51,132 nucleotides of DNA from Thaumarchaeota archaeon casp-thauma3 (GTDB lineage: Archaea; Thermoproteota; Nitrososphaeria; Nitrososphaerales; Nitrosopumilaceae), in assembly GCA_001510275.1 (NCBI GenBank), contig LFEY01000026.1, positions 1 through 51,132 on the forward strand, read 5' to 3'. Below, one piece after another: positions 23,398 through 32,535 of this stretch. Each line of letters starts with the position of its first letter. Position 1 is the first letter of the stretch. Both the position numbers and the translations under genes were made by a program. Under the pieces are notes generated by a model. That model was given only the letters and a program-made list of their open reading frames with translations, was not told the origin of the DNA and searched no databases.

Positions 23398-25515
23398 ATG
23401 TCTGCAGTGAAGAAAATTTTTGATGAAATTATACAAACTGATCACAAAGTCATCACTGAAGAATCATCAAAATCTATTCTCAAAACTTATGGTGTTAAAG
23501 TTCCACCTTTTGCATTAGTTACATCTGCTGAAGATGTAGCTAAACAAGCAAAGAAGATTGGCTTTCCACTTGTAATGAAAGTTGTTTCACCACAAATCTT
23601 ACACAAAACTGATGTTGGTGGAGTTAAAGTTGGATTAGATAATGTCAATGATGTAAAGAAAACATTCAATGATATGCATGGTCGTCTTTCTAAAAAGAAA
23701 GGAGTTGAAGTTAAAGGAATTCTTCTTGAAAAAATGGTTCCAAAAGGCATTGAGCTAATTGTAGGAATTCAAAATGATTCTCAATTTGGTCCTATAATGA
23801 TGGTAGGACTAGGTGGTATTATGACAGAAGTAATGAAAGATGTTGCATTTAGGATGCTTCCAATTACAACTTCTGATGCTAAATCCATGATTAATGAACT
23901 CAAAGGTTCAAAACTTCTCAAAGGATTCAGAGGAAGTGCACCAATTGATCTCAATATGGTTGCAAAAATGTTGGTACAAATTGGAAAACTAGGCGTTGAT
24001 AATGCTGATTATGTTAACAGTATTGACTTTAACCCTGTCATCGTATATCCAAAATCATATTATGTTGTAGACGCAAAAATTATTCTAAATAAACAAATAA
24101 AGAAAAATTCTATCTCCAAAGCAAAACCAAACATTACATCAATGGAGTCATTCTTTACTCCAAAGTCTGTTGCACTAGTTGGTGCATCTGCAACACCCGG
24201 AAAGATTGGTAATTCTGTATTAGATGCACTTGGAAAACAAGATTACAAAGGTAAAGTGTATCCAATTAATCCTAAACAAAAATCAATTCTTGGAATCAAA
24301 TGTTATCCATCATTAGATGCAATAACAGCAAAGGTTGATCTGGTTGTTGTCTGTATTGATCTTGCAGAATGTGGACCTATTATGAAAACATGTGCTAAGA
24401 AAGGAATTCATAATGTTGTAATAGTTTCTGGTGGCGGTAAAGAGCTTGGTGGTAACAGAGCTGCAATGGAAGCTGAAGTAAAAGAATTATCCATAAAACA
24501 CAAAATCCGTGTAGTTGGTCCTAATTGTATTGGAATGTTTAATGCAGCAAATAGACTTGATTGCGCATTCCAAGGACAAGAAAGAATGATACGTTCAAAA
24601 TTAGGAAATGTTGCATTTTTCTCACAAAGTGGGACCATGGGAATTAGTATGTTAGAAAGTGCTGATTTGTTTGGTTTATCAAAAATGATCAGTTATGGTA
24701 ATCGCTCTGATGTTGATGAAGCAGACATGATATGGTATGCTGCAAGTGATCCTCAAACTAAAGTAATTGGATTATATGTTGAAGGCTTTGGAGATGGAAG
24801 AAAATTCATCAATACTGCTAAAAAAGTAATGAAAGAGAAGAATAAACCAATCGTTATTTGGAAGAGTGGAAGAACTGCTGCAGGTGCAAAACAAGCTGCA
24901 TCACATACAGGTTCTCTTGGGGGTTCTAATGCTATTATCATGGGTGCATTCAAACAAGCAGGAATTATCTCAGTTGATAGTTATCAAGAACTAGTTGGGG
25001 TCTTAAAGGCACTAGCATGGCAACCTCCTGCAAAGGGTAATCGTGTTGCTATGACTAGTAATGGTGCTGGTCCAATGATTGGTGGAATTGATCATTTAGA
25101 AAGATTAGGTCTTACAATAGGAAAGTTGTCGCCACAACTTCTCAAAAAAATGAAGGCTCGTTTTCCACCAACTGTTCCTATTCATAATGGTAATCCCGCA
25201 GATGTAGGTGGTGGTGCAACTGCCGATGATTATAGATTTGTTATTCAACAATTTTATGATGAAAAGAATATTGATATTGCTATGCCATGGTTTGTCTTCC
25301 AAGATGATCCACTTGAAGAAATAATTGTTGGTTATCTAGATGATTTCTCAAAGAAAAAGAAGAAACCACTTGTAGTTGGCTGTAATGGTGGTCCATATAC
25401 TGAAAAAATGATAAAATTAGTTGAGAAACACAATATTCCAGTTTACCAAGATCTTCGAACTTGGGTTGCAGCTGCATCTGCATTAGCTCAATGGGGCAAT
25501 GTACGCGGAAAATAG
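23398..25515 (+). CDS. ADP-forming acyl-CoA synthetase, probably 3-hydroxypropionyl-CoA synthetase
   Basis: A 705-residue NDP-forming acyl-CoA synthetase that makes an acyl-CoA from acid, CoA and ATP, releasing ADP. Order: ATP-grasp part (about 10-230), CoA-binding Rossmann part (about 245-370, [12 protein letters not shown]), then ligase-CoA domain with SQSGTMG and the SHTGSLGG region. In Nitrosopumilus maritimus such an enzyme (Nmar_1309, from memory) activates 3-hydroxypropionate in the energy-saving version of the 3HP/4HB cycle, and lies next to a crotonase, as here. 4-Hydroxybutyrate is the other possible substrate. A short spacer of 36 bases separates it from the crotonase. Confidence 0.87.
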   Translation: MSAVKKIFDEIIQTDHKVITEESSKSILKTYGVKVPPFALVTSAEDVAKQAKKIGFPLVMKVVSPQILHKTDVGGVKVGLDNVNDVKKTFNDMHGRLSKKKGVEVKGILLEKMVPKGIELIVGIQNDSQFGPIMMVGLGGIMTEVMKDVAFRMLPITTSDAKSMINELKGSKLLKGFRGSAPIDLNMVAKMLVQIGKLGVDNADYVNSIDFNPVIVYPKSYYVVDAKIILNKQIKKNSISKAKPNITSMESFFTPKSVALVGASATPGKIGNSVLDALGKQDYKGKVYPINPKQKSILGIKCYPSLDAITAKVDLVVVCIDLAECGPIMKTCAKKGIHNVVIVSGGGKELGGNRAAMEAEVKELSIKHKIRVVGPNCIGMFNAANRLDCAFQGQERMIRSKLGNVAFFSQSGTMGISMLESADLFGLSKMISYGNRSDVDEADMIWYAASDPQTKVIGLYVEGFGDGRKFINTAKKVMKEKNKPIVIWKSGRTAAGAKQAASHTGSLGGSNAIIMGAFKQAGIISVDSYQELVGVLKALAWQPPAKGNRVAMTSNGAGPMIGGIDHLERLGLTIGKLSPQLLKKMKARFPPTVPIHNGNPADVGGGATADDYRFVIQQFYDEKNIDIAMPWFVFQDDPLEEIIVGYLDDFSKKKKKPLVVGCNGGPYTEKMIKLVEKHNIPVYQDLRTWVAAASALAQWGNVRGK

Positions 25516-26313
<798 letters not shown>

Positions 26314-26371
26314 CTATTTCTAATTTCCTTCTTATTTTATTGAATTTAAAAAAAGAGTAAGTTTTCTGTTA

Positions 26372-26893
26372 CTACTTTACTGTAACTAATCCAACTCTCC
26401 ATGGATGCCATGAACAATGATAGCTGTACGTGCCAGATTCTTCAAACGTAAATTCAAATCTATCACCTGTATCTAATGGTGGACTATTGAAAATATCAGT
26501 TACCTTCCCTGCCTCATCTTGGCTTTGAATATTATGTGCTACTAAATCTTCATTTGCCCATGTAACTGTTGCACCTACGGGAACTTCTAGATTTAATGGC
26601 AAGTAAAATGCTGTATTTGAAGACAAAGCGTTTCCATTAGGAATTAGAATTTCTGCATTCAAATTTTCTGATGAGATAACACCACTTTCTAATACTATGA
26701 CCCCCTCTTCGATCAGGAATTTTATGGCATTTAGAAACTCTGCTTCTGATATGATCCCTTGACCATACCATAATGCATTATTTTTTACCCAATCTGGAAC
26801 AGATTCTGCATTTACAAAATTTACTGAAAATGAAACTATTAAGACTGAAAATACTATAGCTGGAATTAATATTTTTAATTGCATATGCTTCAT
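26372..26893 (-). CDS. Secreted plastocyanin-like cupredoxin
   Basis: A 173-residue exported protein with a signal peptide (about 1-29, cut after VNA). A segment with VPDWVKNNALWYGQG (32-66) is a recurring module in thaumarchaeal secreted proteins. The cupredoxin domain (about 80-173) has His120 (AHN), Cys160 and His163 (CSWHPW). The usual axial Met, expected after HPW, is Arg166, so the type 1 copper site lacks Met. Copper proteins of this kind carry electrons in ammonia oxidisers, but this one may have a different potential or another metal role. ATG at 26893 or 26884; TATA-like box just upstream. Confidence 0.87.
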   Translation of the reverse strand: MKHMQLKILIPAIVFSVLIVSFSVNFVNAESVPDWVKNNALWYGQGIISEAEFLNAIKFLIEEGVIVLESGVISSENLNAEILIPNGNALSSNTAFYLPLNLEVPVGATVTWANEDLVAHNIQSQDEAGKVTDIFNSPPLDTGDRFEFTFEESGTYSYHCSWHPWRVGLVTVK

Positions 26894-26912
26894 ACTACTA
26901 CGTATTTGAGGA

Positions 26913-26922
26913 ATTTATTAAA
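26913..26922 (-). promoter_or_regulatory. TATA-like box of the cupredoxin gene
   Basis: On the minus strand TTTAATAAAT lies 20-29 bases before the ATG at 26893 (29-38 before the second ATG at 26884). Confidence 0.45.
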
Positions 26923-26955
26923 CATGTATACATTGTCTTGCAGTGCAAACTGATT

Positions 26956-26964
26956 TTTTATATA
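26956..26964 (+). promoter_or_regulatory. TATA-like box of the HTH regulator gene
   Basis: TTTTATATA lies 24-32 bases before the ATG at 26988. It is divergent from the cupredoxin promoter. Confidence 0.5.
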
Positions 26965-26987
26965 TCTAATTTCATTTTTATTTAATC

Positions 26988-27329
26988 ATGCAAGAATTAA
27001 TTCAAACCCAAAAAATAATTGATGATGAAAAAAAACAAGTTATTTTAGAAATACTAGCTGATAAATACTGCAAACAAATTCTTCACAATACACTAGAAAA
27101 GCCCAAATCTGCAATTGAGATATCTTATGAAAAAAAGATCCCAATTAGTACAGTATATAGAAGATTACAAACTCTCTATGATGCAAAATTACTTGCAATT
27201 TCTGGGTCTATTAGTGATGATGGAAAAAAGTATTTTTTGTACAAGAGTAGAGTAAAATCCATTTCTCTCAAATGTGATTTGGAAGTTACAACAATTGAAA
27301 TTGTGCCAAACTCTCTACGCACAAGTTGA
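26988..27329 (+). CDS. Winged-helix transcriptional regulator
   Basis: A 113-residue HTH protein. Residues about 20-80 form a winged helix with the recognition part in SAIEISYEKKIPISTVYRRLQTLYDAKLLAISG, as in ArsR/TrmB-like archaeal regulators. The C-terminal portion (DLEVTTIEIVPNSLRTS) is a short beta segment of a type repeated among thaumarchaeal regulators. It is divergent from the cupredoxin gene and may control it. A second regulator-like gene follows after 30 bases. Confidence 0.8.
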   Translation: MQELIQTQKIIDDEKKQVILEILADKYCKQILHNTLEKPKSAIEISYEKKIPISTVYRRLQTLYDAKLLAISGSISDDGKKYFLYKSRVKSISLKCDLEVTTIEIVPNSLRTS

Positions 27330-27332
27330 TTA

Positions 27333-27350
27333 CCAACTTATATTTGTTGG
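27333..27350 (+). other. Short hairpin between regulator genes
   Basis: CCAAC-TTATATTT-GTTGG forms a 5-bp stem with an 8-base loop just after the HTH stop and 9 bases before the next start. It could hold back translation or mark a processing site; it is short and may be chance. Confidence 0.3.
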
Positions 27351-27359
27351 AACTAAAAA

Positions 27360-27962
27360 ATGATGAACAAAAACTTGGCTTCATCAAAAAGGCAGATTCA
27401 CACCCAAAAAAAGGACCCCACTAGAAGTATCACATACAGACTACCAGAAAAACTAGTCAATGAATTGGAAACTGAGGCAACAATGAAAAGTATATCTCAG
27501 AATGTTCTAGTCAAACAGATTCTAGAAAAGTATGTTCAGTGGGATAGATTCTCTAATAAAATTGGAATGATACCTGTTCCAAAAGGAATCTTAGAATCAT
27601 TAGGTGGGGAGTTAGACGGTAAAGACATTGATGAAATAATTAATTTAATATTTCCTATGATTAAGGATACTGTCTTGTTTATCAAAGGAGGTTATGATTT
27701 AAAACGATGCATTGAAACATTAGAAGATTACATGCGAGCATCTGGTATGAATTCTGATCATAGAGTTGAAGGGGATACACATATCTTTTTAATTCAGCAT
27801 GATTTGGGAATGAAATGGTCTGTTTTTACTGAACAACTATTATCTCAAGTTTTTCGTAGCTTCTTGCCTGATAAGGAACTAAAATTTCAAACGACTGACA
27901 CTACTGTAATTTTGTCTGTACCATTAGGTTCTGACTTTAACGAACATGATTATCATACCTGA
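27360..27962 (+). CDS. Ribbon-helix-helix N-terminal protein with an unknown C-terminal domain
   Basis: A 200-residue protein. After a basic leader, residues about 20-58 (SITYRLPEKLVNELETEA) look like a ribbon-helix-helix DNA-binding unit, though longer than MetJ/Arc types. The remainder (about 65-195) has no family I recognise. It has alternating helices and strands and a C-terminal DTTVILSVPLG strand, as in archaeal sensory or regulatory domains. ATG at 27360 and 27363 are both possible. It sits between an HTH regulator and a CBS-pair protein, on the same strand, suggesting a regulatory cluster. Confidence 0.6.
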   Translation: MMNKNLASSKRQIHTQKKDPTRSITYRLPEKLVNELETEATMKSISQNVLVKQILEKYVQWDRFSNKIGMIPVPKGILESLGGELDGKDIDEIINLIFPMIKDTVLFIKGGYDLKRCIETLEDYMRASGMNSDHRVEGDTHIFLIQHDLGMKWSVFTEQLLSQVFRSFLPDKELKFQTTDTTVILSVPLGSDFNEHDYHT

Positions 27963-28007
27963 AATTCAGTTGATCCTTTGAAATATTACTTTTCATAATA
28001 CATATCA

Positions 28008-28409
28008 ATGAATTCCTCTGAACCAACTCAAAAAAAAATTAGTGTAAAACAAATTATGAGTCACTCTGTGGTATCTGTTGATTCATCTGTAACTGCTACT
28101 GATGCTGCAAAGATGATGGAGGATACCGGAGTTGGTTCTATTGTTATTTTAGAAAATGCTGTACCTATTGGAATTATTACTGATAGGGACTTTGCAATAA
28201 AAATTACTGCTCATTCTTATCCAATTGATACTCCTGTTAAACGAATAATGTCTTATCCTCTTATTTCCATTGACCCCAATTCTGATTTATTGATAGCATC
28301 GGATTTGATGTTAACAAGAAATGTCAAAAAATTACCAGTAATTGATGATGATAAAGTTATTGGGATAATCACTTCTAGTGATCTAGTCAAACATATTGCA
28401 GATCACTAG
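28008..28409 (+). CDS. CBS domain pair protein
   Basis: A 133-residue protein made of two CBS motifs (about 10-65 and 75-130), a Bateman module that binds AMP, ATP, SAM or similar adenosyl ligands. Repeats are visible in IMSHSVVSVDSS and IMSYPLISIDPN, and in IGIITDRDF and IGIITSSDL. There is no attached enzyme domain, so it should act by binding a partner protein. The C-terminal DLVKHIADH is typical. It has no clear TATA-like box of its own and could follow the regulator gene 45 bases upstream. Confidence 0.9.
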   Translation: MNSSEPTQKKISVKQIMSHSVVSVDSSVTATDAAKMMEDTGVGSIVILENAVPIGIITDRDFAIKITAHSYPIDTPVKRIMSYPLISIDPNSDLLIASDLMLTRNVKKLPVIDDDKVIGIITSSDLVKHIADH

Positions 28410-28466
28410 TAACTAAGGCAAAAATACGCTAATTTTCTGAATTACTACTGTGTTGGGTGGGAAAAG

Positions 28467-28476
28467 CTTATTATAA
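28467..28476 (+). promoter_or_regulatory. TATA-like box of the A-type Fe-S carrier gene
   Basis: CTTATTATAA lies 25-34 bases before the ATG at 28501, so a leaderless mRNA from 28501 is likely. Confidence 0.55.
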
Positions 28477-28500
28477 TTTGAAACAACTTTTTTGTTTATA

Positions 28501-28851
28501 ATGGCAACTGAACAAACACAAAAAATGATCACAATCACTGCAAAAGCAGCTGAGAAAATTAGAGAATTCATGAAAGAAGAAGCAGAAGCCCCTGAATACC
28601 TTAGAGTATATGTACAAGGTGGCGGTTGTTCTGGTCTATCTTATGGAATGGGCTTTGAAAAAGCACCAGAAGAAGATGACATCGTCATGGAAGAAAATGG
28701 AGTAAAATTCCTAGTTGACAGCTACAGCGTTGACCATCTTAAAGGTGCAAACGTAGACTATATTGAGAGTCTTATGGGATCTGGATTTAAAATCAACAAT
28801 CCAAATGTTACAAAATCCTGTTCATGTGGTAGCTCATTTAGCACTGAATAA
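28501..28851 (+). CDS. A-type Fe-S cluster carrier (IscA/ErpA/HesB family)
   Basis: A 116-residue protein that carries Fe-S clusters to target enzymes. The three family cysteines are seen as GGGCSGLSY near residue 42 and the CSCG pair near the C-terminus. An in-frame start nine bases upstream (28492) would add three residues, but the promoter spacing favours ATG at 28501. The organism needs clusters for radical SAM enzymes and others such as the RlmN-like protein in this window. It stands alone with its own promoter. Confidence 0.92.
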   Translation: MATEQTQKMITITAKAAEKIREFMKEEAEAPEYLRVYVQGGGCSGLSYGMGFEKAPEEDDIVMEENGVKFLVDSYSVDHLKGANVDYIESLMGSGFKINNPNVTKSCSCGSSFSTE

Positions 28852-28986
28852 ACAACTATTTTTTCATTTTTAGGTTTCTCTAGCGGTTGCTGTGCAAGTA
28901 GATTTCTTGAAAAATTTCATATCTTGAGTGCAAATTTTTGCGATACCCTCATATATTGAATGTAGAACACCCAAATTATGAAAATA

Positions 28987-28992
28987 AAGGAG
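28987..28992 (+). promoter_or_regulatory. Shine-Dalgarno site of dnaG
   Basis: AAGGAG lies 11 bases before the ATG at 29004. A TATA-like CATATATT near 28950 would give a leader of roughly 25-30 bases, so dnaG is one of few leadered genes here. The 152-base spacer holds a T-rich stretch at 28857-28873 that could end the previous gene. Confidence 0.5.
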
Positions 28993-29003
28993 TTGAATAG
29001 TTT

Positions 29004-30146
29004 ATGCCTCAATCAGGAATTGTCAAATATCACGTTAAACTTTCCTATGAAGTCGATGGACTCGTTGAAAGAGCAGATATAATCGGAGCTATCTTTGGTC
29101 AGACAGAAGGACTGTTAGGCCCAGAGATGAATCTGAATGAACTGCAACGAGTTTCTAAAGTAGGTCGTATTGAAGTTAATACAAAATCAACATCCAATAC
29201 TACATCTGGTGATGCTTTAATCCCAATGAGTACTGATATTGACACTTGTGCATTAATTGCTGCAGGAATTGAAAGCATTGACAAAGTTGGTCCGTTTGAT
29301 TGCAAATTCAAATTAGAGACAATTGATGATGTACGAGCTGCAAAGAAAGAAGATATTGTAAGACGTGCAAAAGAAATCAAGCAAAAATGGGCAACAAAAA
29401 CTGTTAGTGAAGGAGAAACAATGTTAAATGATGTTCACCGAGGTGATGCTGGAAAACTATCGACATATGGACCCTCAAAACTTACATGCAGTTCTGGTCT
29501 TACTAATTCTAAATGGGTAATTCTAGTTGAAGGAAGAGCAGATGTAATCAACCTTCTAAGAGCTGGATATGATAATGCTCTTGCAATTGAAGGTGCAAAA
29601 ATTGATGAATCTATCAAAGAATTATGTAGTACTAAAGATACTGTAGTTGCATTCCTTGATGGAGATAGAGCAGGTGGATTTATCCTAAAAGAACTTCAAT
29701 CTGTTGTTAAATTAGACTATGAACTTAGGGCAGATAATGATGTTGAAGTTGAAGAATTAACCCCTCAAAGAATAGATGAAATTCTAAGACCTGTTGCTGA
29801 TGAAATTGAAGGTGGAAAACCAGCAGTATCACCTACAAGTGAAGATGATAAATCAATGGCAGATGTTGCATCAAAGATTTTCCCAAATCTCAATGAAACA
29901 CTTGAAGCAGTTGCATTAGACGAAGATCAAAACGAAATTTTCAAAGTTCCAATCAGTGAGGTTGTTAGCAAACTGTCAGCACAATCAGGAATTAAGTATC
30001 TTCTATTAGATGGAATTATCACTCAACGACTAGTAGAATCTGCCAAAAATGCAGGTATTGAATATGTTATTGGTCATAGAGTTGCTAAACTATCAGACTC
30101 TGATGGAATGACACTTAAAACATTTAGTGATCTAGGCGTATCATAG
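29004..30146 (+). CDS. dnaG: Archaeal DnaG-type primase/exosome subunit
   Basis: A 380-residue archaeal DnaG. Archaeal DnaG is a component of the RNA exosome that binds poly(A), and also has primase-like activity in some species. The toprim core holds Glu176 (ILVEGRAD) and Asp219 and Asp221 (FLDGDRAGG). It lacks the bacterial zinc-binding and helicase-binding domains, as usual. An acidic/Ser-rich stretch (about 270-290) precedes a C-terminal domain. A Shine-Dalgarno site supports ATG at 29004. It is followed after 9 bases by riboflavin kinase, so both are probably one transcript. Confidence 0.94.
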   Translation: MPQSGIVKYHVKLSYEVDGLVERADIIGAIFGQTEGLLGPEMNLNELQRVSKVGRIEVNTKSTSNTTSGDALIPMSTDIDTCALIAAGIESIDKVGPFDCKFKLETIDDVRAAKKEDIVRRAKEIKQKWATKTVSEGETMLNDVHRGDAGKLSTYGPSKLTCSSGLTNSKWVILVEGRADVINLLRAGYDNALAIEGAKIDESIKELCSTKDTVVAFLDGDRAGGFILKELQSVVKLDYELRADNDVEVEELTPQRIDEILRPVADEIEGGKPAVSPTSEDDKSMADVASKIFPNLNETLEAVALDEDQNEIFKVPISEVVSKLSAQSGIKYLLLDGIITQRLVESAKNAGIEYVIGHRVAKLSDSDGMTLKTFSDLGVS

Positions 30147-30155
30147 GATTTCTAG

Positions 30156-30839
30156 ATGACTGAACTAAAGATTCAGCACCTCTTAACTCTCTCTTATCTA
30201 TTATCTAAAGGAGCAAAACACAACTATGTTACTATCACTACGTCATCCCTTGGAAAAAATATAAAAAAATCACAACAAGCTGCATCAAAACATCTACTTG
30301 AATTAGAACAAAATCAATTCATTGAAAGAATAGTCAGTAGAAGAAATATTTCAGTAAAAATTACTTCAAAAGGTTTCTCTGAAATGGTAAAACTCTCAAC
30401 CATTTTACAAAAAAGTCTGGATTCTTCTCCTTCTTATGTTGAACTGAAAGGAACTTTGGTTTCTGGAATGGGTGAAGGTGCATACTATATGGGATTAAAA
30501 GGATATACAAAACAGTTCAAACCAAAAATTGGATACATTCCATTTCCAGGAACCCTTAATGTTAAATTAGATAAAAAAATTCATCTAGAAGCAATTAAAC
30601 AATTTGAAATTTTGGAAGGTATCAAAATTAAGAGCTTTTCAGATGGTAAGAGAACATATGGGTGGGTAAAATGTTTTCCAGCCAAACTTAACAATTCGAT
30701 TAATTGTGAATTAATTATACTTGAGCGAACTCATCATGATGATTCTATAATTGAGTTAATATCAAAAGTCTGTATAAGAAAAACTGGAAAACTAAAAGAT
30801 GGCTCAAAAGTTTCAATCAAGATTCCAATGAATTCCTAA
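30156..30839 (+). CDS. ribK: CTP-dependent riboflavin kinase with N-terminal HTH
   Basis: A 227-residue protein. The C-terminal domain (about 95-225), with GMGEGAYYMGLKGYT and PFPGTLNVKL, is the archaeal riboflavin kinase, which uses CTP to make FMN. An N-terminal winged helix (about 8-85) precedes it, with KSQQAASKHLLELEQNQFIERI as the recognition part. This RibR-like fusion can make a kinase that also regulates riboflavin genes. Its stop overlaps the end of the convergent FAD-synthetase-like gene by 4 bases, so both halves of FMN to FAD conversion meet here. Confidence 0.93.
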   Translation: MTELKIQHLLTLSYLLSKGAKHNYVTITTSSLGKNIKKSQQAASKHLLELEQNQFIERIVSRRNISVKITSKGFSEMVKLSTILQKSLDSSPSYVELKGTLVSGMGEGAYYMGLKGYTKQFKPKIGYIPFPGTLNVKLDKKIHLEAIKQFEILEGIKIKSFSDGKRTYGWVKCFPAKLNNSINCELIILERTHHDDSIIELISKVCIRKTGKLKDGSKVSIKIPMNS

Positions 30840-31453
30840 ATTCCATGAATAGATTTTCCATACTCTTTTTCTATTTTAGAACTAGAGCTTTCAGGAATTG
30901 GGGATTGTAATCTTGCAACTTTTGCTTCAAGATTAATCTTCTTACATCCGTCTATAATGAATTTTTCTTGATGAATTTGATCATATCCTAACGCAATAAT
31001 TTGTGGCCTTACATGATTAACTGTCTTAAAAATATCTTCTTCTTGCCCAACTAGACAAAGATCTACCATTACAAGTGAATTAACTAATTCTTGTCTTTGT
31101 TCTTGAGTATGTAGTGGTTTTCTCTTCTTCATCTTTTCAGATGTGTTATCAGTTGCTACTACTACTACTAAAACATCTCCTAATGCTTTTGCCGCATTAA
31201 GTGTGTGAATGTGGCCAGGATGAATAATATCAAAAACTCCTCCAGATAATACTATGTGCAATGAGTTTCGCCCAATTTCAGTAAGCGTGGTTCTATCATC
31301 GTTTACAAGTTGGTTTTTTATCAATTCATCAATCTTTGCGTTAATTGTATCTGCTGAAAGCATGCTTTTTTTCCTAATTTGCTCAAATGCTGATTTTCCA
31401 TTAATTTGGCATACATACATGGCAGAAAGAATTGCCTTTTCACTTAATTCCAA
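30836..31453 (-). CDS. ribL: FAD synthetase-like cytidylyltransferase (RibL)
   Basis: A 205-residue protein with an N-terminal HTH-like segment (about 1-62) and a nucleotidyltransferase domain. The motif HPGH (78-81) in FDIIHPGHIHTL and the C-terminal ISE-like IPESSSSKI are those of the glycerol-3-phosphate cytidylyltransferase/RibL group. RibL makes FAD from FMN in archaea, and the neighbouring riboflavin kinase supports that. The start is uncertain: TTG at 31453 is used since no ATG exists upstream in frame. It is the last gene of the long minus-strand run, 44 bases after diphthine synthase. Confidence 0.84.
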   Translation of the reverse strand: MELSEKAILSAMYVCQINGKSAFEQIRKKSMLSADTINAKIDELIKNQLVNDDRTTLTEIGRNSLHIVLSGGVFDIIHPGHIHTLNAAKALGDVLVVVVATDNTSEKMKKRKPLHTQEQRQELVNSLVMVDLCLVGQEEDIFKTVNHVRPQIIALGYDQIHQEKFIIDGCKKINLEAKVARLQSPIPESSSSKIEKEYGKSIHGI

Positions 31454-31497
31454 TATTTTTTCTATTCCTAGACCCTTCTTTAATTCATCGCTAAAGA

Positions 31498-32535
31498 TTA
31501 CATCTTTGGATCAAGGCCTTTTGCCAACCTTAATGCATCTACAAGACCATCTGCATATCCGATACTCAAAATAGCTACCTCATCTTGACCCTCTGCTAGG
31601 AATCTTTCTGTATCTTGAATGTACAATTCTGCATTTTCTAAAATAACTTGAAATTCTTTTTGATCATTATAGTATGGTCCAACTTCTTCGAGTGCCTCTC
31701 TGACCATTGGAACATATTTTTCTATCATCTGAATTGAAATCTTTTTTGTTTTTTCAGAATTATCAAATGGCTCATCCATACACTTCCCTAATCTCTTTAA
31801 TGCGTCTGATTCAGTAAAGTGTAATCTACCTGGAATAATTATTGTATGTGGTGGCTTTCCAAAATCTTTTTTCTTCAAGCTAGATATTTTGCCTGAAATA
31901 ATTAATTGATCTTTGAATCCAATTCTTGATGCAACTATGGCATAAGTAGATGAACTAATGACATTTCTTCTTTGTCCTTTTTCTGTTTCTAATAATCCAT
32001 TTAACGCATCTTTAGGATTCAAGAAAAAATCTTTGTTTTGATTGTACTCTAAAAGAAGTATGGTGTGATTTCCTTCAATAATATTTTTATAAATTATATA
32101 ATATGGTGTTGTAAGTGATTTTATTTCACTCATTATTGTTGCGATTCTTCCAACTTTGTAAAAATGTAAACCGCATTCCCCTATCATAGAAGTAAGTGAT
32201 GATGAGGCATGAATAGAATATGTCTTTATTTTTTCTTCAATTGCTCTTGTTCTTAATTCAATATGTGTTGTTGCAATGTATGGATCTCCATATGAGAGCA
32301 AAACTACTTTTTTCTTCTTTGCGTTTTGTAAAATCTCATTTCCATCTTCTACTAGCCATCTCTTTGCATGTTTGAATTCTCCTTTTGTTGCGTTTTTGAT
32401 TTTAACCAAATCTGATTTTCCAATTGGACTGGTAAACTGTTCAAGGTACACAATATCTGCCTTGGATAAAATATCTAATGCTTCATTAGGAATTGATTTG
32501 AATCCAGAAATTCCTAAACCTACAAACCAAAGCAT
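31498..32535 (-). CDS. dph5: Diphthine synthase fused to a DUF357 domain
   Basis: The N-terminal part (about 1-255) is diphthine synthase (DphB/Dph5), a SAM methylase for the diphthamide precursor on elongation factor 2. Signs are FVGLGISGFKSI, SYGDPYIATTH (81-91), and IIIPGRLHFTE. The C-terminal part (about 268-338) has the helical DUF357 signature (LENAELYIQDTERFLAEGQ...YADGLVDAL). Ordinary Dph5 is about 265 residues, so this is a fusion. DUF357 proteins are often encoded near nucleotidyltransferase genes in other archaea, and ribL follows here. ATG overlaps the lysK stop by one base. Confidence 0.9.
   Translation of the reverse strand: MLWFVGLGISGFKSIPNEALDILSKADIVYLEQFTSPIGKSDLVKIKNATKGEFKHAKRWLVEDGNEILQNAKKKKVVLLSYGDPYIATTHIELRTRAIEEKIKTYSIHASSSLTSMIGECGLHFYKVGRIATIMSEIKSLTTPYYIIYKNIIEGNHTILLLEYNQNKDFFLNPKDALNGLLETEKGQRRNVISSSTYAIVASRIGFKDQLIISGKISSLKKKDFGKPPHTIIIPGRLHFTESDALKRLGKCMDEPFDNSEKTKKISIQMIEKYVPMVREALEEVGPYYNDQKEFQVILENAELYIQDTERFLAEGQDEVAILSIGYADGLVDALRLAKGLDPKM

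Noticed and set aside
28852-29003. Small RNA or riboswitch in the dnaG leader
   Set aside because: Only a T-rich stretch, a TATA-like box and a ribosome-binding site could be seen; no stable fold, C/D boxes or known riboswitch core.
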